Of a stretch of 7,453 nt of DNA, positions 4,096 to 7,453 are shown piece after piece; position 1 is the stretch's first letter; the number at the start of each line of letters is the position of its first letter. Source of the stretch: Candidatus Acetothermia bacterium (GTDB taxonomy: Bacteria; Bipolaricaulota; Bipolaricaulia; Bipolaricaulales; Bipolaricaulaceae). Both the position numbers and the translations under genes were made by a program. Below the pieces are notes generated by a model. That model worked only from the letters and a program-made list of their open reading frames with translations, was not told the origin of the DNA and did no database searches. Location of the stretch: the NCBI GenBank assembly GCA_023255835.1, contig JAGDVW010000054.1:23838-31290 (forward strand), given 5' to 3'.

Positions 4096-6435
4096 ATGGA
4101 GTTGCCAAGCCTTGAAATCCTGGAGGCCTTGGGGCAGACGGCCTTGGCCGAGCTCCCTCCCCAGGAGTTCGGCGAAAAAACCCTGGCCAGGCTTCTTCCC
4201 CTTTTAGGTTTGGATTTCGGCGCGATTTACCTCCTTCAGGGCCAGGAATTTTGCCTCCTGGCGCACCACGGCTTTTCCCGCTCCTCTTCGCTGGAACATG
4301 ATCCATCCGCCCGGTATCTAGAGCAGGCCCTTTCCACGCGCCAGATTTTGGTGGTCGAAGGAGCTCCCGATCCTTCTTTCCCAGGGGAGGGGGTGAAGCT
4401 TTATGTGCCCCTTGTGGTTGGGGAGAGGGCATTGGGGGTGTTGATGGCGGGGGCGCGCCGGCTTTGGCGCCCCAGCTCCGCCGACCTCGGCCATCTTAAA
4501 GGGTTCGCCCGCGCCGTCTCCCTGGCGCTGGCCTTTTCCTTGAAACACGCGGAAAAGGAGGAAATGCTTCGCAGCTTCCAGCAATTCGTGGAAAACGAGA
4601 TCGTCGGGGTCTACGTGATCCAGGATGGGAAGATTGTTTTTGCCAACGCCGGCCTGTCCAGGATCAGCGGCTATGCGCGCGAGGAATTTTTGGGCCGAAG
4701 CTATTTGGATTTCGTCTACCCCGCGGATCGCTTGGTTGTGCAGGGGAACCTCGAGCGGCGCCTGAAAGGGGAGGAGGCTCTCCGGCACTATCGGTTTCGC
4801 GCCCTCAGAAAAGACGGGACCATTGTGACCTTGGAGGTGCAGGCCTGGCCCATAATTTACCGCGGGCGGCCGGCAGTTCAGGGGATCCTGAGGGACGTCA
4901 GCTGGGAAGCGGAGGCGGAGCGGCTCAGGCGGAGTTTGCTCGCCGCGGCCCAAGAAATTTTGGCCTCTCAGAGTTTGGAGGGGGTCCTTCGCCGCACAGC
5001 CCAGGCGGTGGTGGAGAACTCCCCGTTCCGCCGGGCCGTGGTCTCCCTCTACGATCTCCGCCACCAGCCGCCCCTTTTGGGGCCGGTGCTGGCCCTGGCC
5101 ACGGCCGGCCTCACCCCTGAAGAGGAGGAAAAGCTCCGCCGCCAAGGAGGCCTGACCCCAGAGCAGCGCCTCCTTGCCTTCCAAGAGGAGTTCCGAATCG
5201 GTCGATCCTATTACATCCCCCATGATCGGGTGCCGTGGGACAAGCACGTGGGCGTTCCCGGGCGATCCACCACCCCTGGCTGGCATCCCGACGATTTCTT
5301 GTTCATCCCGCTCCACGGCCGGGCCGGAATAATCGGGCACATCTCCCTGGATGAGCCGGTCACCCCCAGGGAGCCAACCCTGGAGATGCTCGAGCCCTTG
5401 GAAGTTTTCGCCGATCTCGCGGCCCTTGCCGCGGAACGCGCCTTCCAAATGGAGGAGCTCCAGCGCCACAAAGGATGGCTTCAGGGCGCGTTCAAGCTCG
5501 CCCACGAGCTTTCCCGCTTCGAAAGCGTTCAGGAGCTCCTTTTTGGTGCGCTGGAGATCCTCCGCCGCGAGGTGCGCTACGAGTTCGGCGCGGTGCTCCT
5601 CAAAGAGGGCGAGGAGTTGGTGGTGTGCGCGGCCCATTCGGATTTGCCTGGGCCCAAGTATTCCGTGGGGATGCGCCTCCCCCTTGGGAAAGGGGTCGTC
5701 GGCTGGGTGGCGGAGAACCGCCGTCCCCTCCGGCTGGGCTACGTCCTAGGGGATCCGAGGTACATCCCCGTGCATCCGCAGATCCGGGCGGAGCTCGCCG
5801 TGCCCATCCTCTCCGGCGCCGAAGTTTTGGGGGTTTTGGATGTGGAGAGCACCGAGCCCGAGCGGTTCCGGCCGGAGGATGAGGAATTTCTTCTTTCCGT
5901 GGCCGATCTTTTGGCCATGACCATCCTGGGCCTGCGCGCCCGGGAGGGCCTGCGCGAGCTGAGCCACCGCGATCCTCTCACCAACCTGTATAACCGGCGG
6001 TATCTCTTTGAGGTGCTTTCGCGGGAGATGAAGCGGGCCCAGCGCTATGGCCACCCCTTCGCCCTGGCCCTGTTGGACTTGGACAACTTCCGGCAAGTGA
6101 ACAACGTCTTTGGGCACATCCGGGGCGATGAGGTGCTCCGGGAGATCGCCAAGCTCCTCCTGGAGAGCCTCCGAGCTTGCGACTATGTGTTCCGCTACGG
6201 CGGCGATGAGTTTCTCCTCCTCCTTCCGGAGACCGACGAGGCTGGAGCGGAGGAGGCGGTGAAGCGCCTGCGCGGGAAACTGCGGGCCTGGAGCCACACG
6301 CTGGAGCTGGGCTTCCTTTTGGACTTCTCGGCGGGGATCGTCGCTTATGATCCCCAAAATGGGCGGCCTCCCGAGGAGCTCCTGCGGGAGGCCGACCAGC
6401 GGATGTACGCGGTGAAGAAGGCCCGCCTGGGCTAA
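4096..6435 (+). CDS. GAF-PAS-GAF-GAF-GGDEF diguanylate cyclase
   Basis: This is a 779-residue soluble sensor that probably makes cyclic di-GMP from two GTP. Domains in order: GAF-like (about 5-150), PAS (about 158-272, with NEIVGVYVIQDGKIVFAN and the PAC-like RKDGTIVTLEVQ), a second GAF (about 285-450, with DDFLFIPLHGRAGIIGHISL), a third GAF (about 465-615, with KGVVGWVAENRRP and ELAVPILSGAEVLGVLDVES) and GGDEF (about 620-779). The cyclase site looks active: GGDEF is exact at 702-706, metal-site Asp661 is in place, and guanine contacts Asn669 and Asp678 are kept. RACD (693-696), five residues before GGDEF, is an RxxD inhibitory site, so product feedback is expected. There is no transmembrane segment or signal peptide, so the ligands sensed are cytoplasmic and unknown. 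It follows speB after 41 bases; a functional link to polyamines is possible but unproven. The stop overlaps the stop of the convergent asparagine synthetase gene. Confidence 0.95.
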   Translation: MELPSLEILEALGQTALAELPPQEFGEKTLARLLPLLGLDFGAIYLLQGQEFCLLAHHGFSRSSSLEHDPSARYLEQALSTRQILVVEGAPDPSFPGEGVKLYVPLVVGERALGVLMAGARRLWRPSSADLGHLKGFARAVSLALAFSLKHAEKEEMLRSFQQFVENEIVGVYVIQDGKIVFANAGLSRISGYAREEFLGRSYLDFVYPADRLVVQGNLERRLKGEEALRHYRFRALRKDGTIVTLEVQAWPIIYRGRPAVQGILRDVSWEAEAERLRRSLLAAAQEILASQSLEGVLRRTAQAVVENSPFRRAVVSLYDLRHQPPLLGPVLALATAGLTPEEEEKLRRQGGLTPEQRLLAFQEEFRIGRSYYIPHDRVPWDKHVGVPGRSTTPGWHPDDFLFIPLHGRAGIIGHISLDEPVTPREPTLEMLEPLEVFADLAALAAERAFQMEELQRHKGWLQGAFKLAHELSRFESVQELLFGALEILRREVRYEFGAVLLKEGEELVVCAAHSDLPGPKYSVGMRLPLGKGVVGWVAENRRPLRLGYVLGDPRYIPVHPQIRAELAVPILSGAEVLGVLDVESTEPERFRPEDEEFLLSVADLLAMTILGLRAREGLRELSHRDPLTNLYNRRYLFEVLSREMKRAQRYGHPFALALLDLDNFRQVNNVFGHIRGDEVLREIAKLLLESLRACDYVFRYGGDEFLLLLPETDEAGAEEAVKRLRGKLRAWSHTLELGFLLDFSAGIVAYDPQNGRPPEELLREADQRMYAVKKARLG

Positions 6436-7316
6436 AGGGGGGCCTCCTCCCCGGGAACGCGGGGGAAAAGGCGTACCTGGGCCACGTGGGGAAAGCCACA
6501 GATGAACCGCACCAGCCTCTCCACCCCGATCCCGAAGCCTGCGGAAGGGGGAAGGCCGTCCGCGGCCAGGGCCAAAATGGGCCGAAAGGCATCCAAGGAG
6601 AGGCCCTGCCGGAGGATGCGGGCCTTGAGCCTTTCAAGCTGGTATTCCCGCTCGCCCCCGGAGAGGGCTTCCCCGAACCCCTCGGGATAGAGGAGGTCCA
6701 TGTCCAAAAGGACCCCCGGCCTTTTGGGATCCTCCCGGTCGTAGAACTCCCGCTGATCGATGGGGAAGTCCACAAGCCAAAGCGGCGTTTTGCTCCGGCG
6801 GGAGAGCTCCACCTCGAAGTCCTCCCCGAATTCCTGGCGGGCCTCCTGCCAACTGATGCGGGGGAAAGGCCGGGAATACTCGGGGATCTCCCTTTCCAAG
6901 CTTTTTCCGCATTCCCGCCGCACTTGCGAAAGGATGTGGAGGAGGAGCCGTTCCCCAAGATCCATCACTTCCTCGCGGGAGGCGCCCCGCACCTCCAGGT
7001 CCAACTGGACGAATTCGAAGAGATGCCGTCCGGTTTGGGCACGCTCCGCGGGCTCCAAGCGGACGTTTGGGGAGAAGCAAAAGATCTTGGGATGCACCCG
7101 TATCGCTGCTTGTTTGTGGAAGATCATGCTCCGGGTGAGGTACCAGGAGCGGCCATAGGCGGAGATCACCGCCCACTCCGGGGTGGTGCGCAGAGGATCG
7201 GTGACCGGGGCCAGGATCACCGGCAAAAGCTCCACAAACCCTTCCCTCACCAAGAAATCCCGGCTCGCCCCAAGCACAACGCTCGTAACCTCCAAAGCCA
7301 AAGCTTCGCGCTTCAC
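6432..7316 (-). CDS. asnA: Archaeal-type asparagine synthetase (AsnRS-related, class II aaRS fold)
   Basis: The product is a class II aminoacyl-tRNA synthetase catalytic core closest to AsnRS/AspRS but without the N-terminal OB-fold that reads the anticodon. This is the form of the Pyrococcus abyssi AsnRS paralogue that makes asparagine from aspartate and ammonia with ATP. Motif 2 is visible at residues 84-109 (NVRLEP, then GRHLFEFVQLDLEV) and motif 3 at 260-274 (GFGIGVERLVRFICG), followed by FPRVPG (285-290). GEALSGGEREY (215-225) is the AsnRS-like pocket loop. I place the start at GTG 7314-7316. It has AGGAGG 6 bases upstream and gives 294 residues, the length I recall for the archaeal enzyme. 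An upstream TTG at 7350-7352 would add 12 residues but has no ribosome site. Alternatives such as an EpmA-type lysyl ligase fit the motifs less well. Confidence 0.85.
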   Translation of the reverse strand: MKREALALEVTSVVLGASRDFLVREGFVELLPVILAPVTDPLRTTPEWAVISAYGRSWYLTRSMIFHKQAAIRVHPKIFCFSPNVRLEPAERAQTGRHLFEFVQLDLEVRGASREEVMDLGERLLLHILSQVRRECGKSLEREIPEYSRPFPRISWQEARQEFGEDFEVELSRRSKTPLWLVDFPIDQREFYDREDPKRPGVLLDMDLLYPEGFGEALSGGEREYQLERLKARILRQGLSLDAFRPILALAADGLPPSAGFGIGVERLVRFICGFPHVAQVRLFPRVPGEEAPL

Positions 7317-7322
7317 TTCCTC

Positions 7323-7328
7323 CCTCCT
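7323..7328 (-). promoter_or_regulatory. Ribosome binding site that sets the asnA start
   Basis: On the minus strand AGGAGG is read 6 bases before GTG 7316, inside the purine run AAAGGAGGGAGGAA. The longer frame from TTG 7352 would have this site inside its coding sequence and no site of its own, so the GTG is the better start. Confidence 0.75.
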
Positions 7329-7334
7329 TTGGGA

Positions 7335-7368
7335 AACCGAAAAGAAAGGCAAAGCAGAACCGAAAAGA
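7335..7368. repeat. 11-base direct repeat upstream of asnA
   Basis: AACCGAAAAGA occurs at 7335-7345 and again, identically, at 7358-7368 (on the minus strand TCTTTTCGGTT twice). The copies start 23 bases apart, about two helical turns. They lie between the asnA ribosome site and the end of the upstream gene, in the expected promoter or leader region, and could be binding sites for a regulator. No clear -10 box is seen beside them. Confidence 0.5.
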
Positions 7369-7392
7369 CGGAGACGCTACGCAGGAATGAGG

Positions 7393-7453
7393 TTACGCCC
7401 CGGCCGGGGCGTTGGCCGGGCCAAGCGGCTGCACGAAGAAGGTGAAGCGCTTG
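7393..7453 (-). CDS. Probable 3' end of an upstream minus-strand gene (partial)
   Basis: On the minus strand one frame is open from the window edge to TAA 7393-7395 and encodes 19 complete residues, KRFTFFVQPLGPANAPAGA. Eighteen of the 19 codons end in G or C, matching the other genes here, whereas the competing + strand frame from ATG 7387 has a poorer third-position pattern. It would lie 76 bases upstream of asnA and on the same strand. The fragment is too short to name, and it could be chance. Confidence 0.4.
   Translation of the reverse strand, partial: KRFTFFVQPLGPANAPAGA
7395..7412. repeat. 18-base perfect GC palindrome
   Basis: ACGCCCCGGCCGGGGCGT reads the same on both strands. It overlaps the stop codon of the probable minus-strand gene tail. 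As RNA it could fold into a stable hairpin with a minimal loop and act as a 3' end or processing structure, but no T tract follows on the minus strand, so a simple intrinsic terminator is not supported. Confidence 0.45.

Noticed and set aside
4318..5637. A 439-codon open frame on the minus strand inside the GGDEF gene.
   Set aside because: It lies opposite well-formed PAS and GAF domains, and its translation is low-complexity and family-less, so it is a shadow of the real gene.
6432..7316. Possible EpmA/PoxA-type lysyl ligase that modifies EF-P, which would have paired neatly with a DHS homologue.
   Set aside because: The GEALSGGEREY, GFGIGVERLVRFICG and FPRVPG motifs are AsnRS/AspRS-like rather than LysRS-like, and no EF-P gene is present in the window.
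6486..7445. A 319-codon open frame on the + strand opposite the asparagine synthetase gene.
   Set aside because: It is antisense to a protein with clear class II synthetase motifs. Long antisense frames are common in GC-rich coding DNA, and it has no recognisable domain.
7387..7453. A + strand frame starting at ATG 7387, preceded by AGGA, open to the window edge.
   Set aside because: Third-position composition is weaker than in the opposing minus-strand frame, and the AGGA is too close to the ATG to be a good ribosome site. The minus-strand tail is favoured, though neither is certain.

Overview
The window looks like chromosomal DNA from a GC-rich, probably thermophilic bacterium. It is densely packed, with short gaps, overlapping genes and a strong G/C third-position bias. 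The mix of archaeal-type enzymes (pyruvoyl arginine decarboxylase, archaeal-type asparagine synthetase) with bacterial ones (small SpeD, SpeE, a GAF/PAS/GGDEF protein) would fit a deep-branching lineage such as Bipolaricaulota/Acetothermia or a similar uncultured thermophile. That placement is inferred from gene content, not from a marker gene.

Bases 1-237 are the 3' end of an unidentified gene. Bases 260-4054 form a polyamine cluster on the + strand: pyruvoyl-dependent arginine decarboxylase (pdaD), a deoxyhypusine-synthase-family protein, a 131-base leader with two hairpins (the second with the form of an intrinsic terminator), then speD, speE and speB. The last three overlap (ATGA, then 16 bases). 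Together they encode arginine to agmatine (PdaD), S-adenosylmethionine to decarboxylated S-adenosylmethionine (SpeD), aminopropyl transfer (SpeE) and urea removal (SpeB), so they can reach spermidine without ornithine decarboxylase. The DHS-like enzyme probably uses spermidine as a 4-aminobutyl donor, and homospermidine synthesis is more likely than protein hypusination. Two unrelated self-cleaving pyruvoyl enzymes (PdaD and SpeD) sit in the same cluster.

Bases 4096-6435 encode a soluble diguanylate cyclase with three GAF domains, one PAS domain and a catalytically intact GGDEF domain with its inhibitory site. On the minus strand, 6432-7316 encodes an archaeal-type asparagine synthetase related to AsnRS/AspRS but lacking the anticodon-binding domain. 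Its stop overlaps the stop of the cyclase gene. Its likely start is an internal GTG with a strong ribosome binding site, giving 294 residues. Upstream of it lie an 11-base direct repeat and the probable tail of another minus-strand gene.

I see no CRISPR array, insertion sequence, tRNA or rRNA. No stretch longer than 300 bases lacks a gene. The points most worth following up are the speD leader and the function of the DHS-like enzyme.
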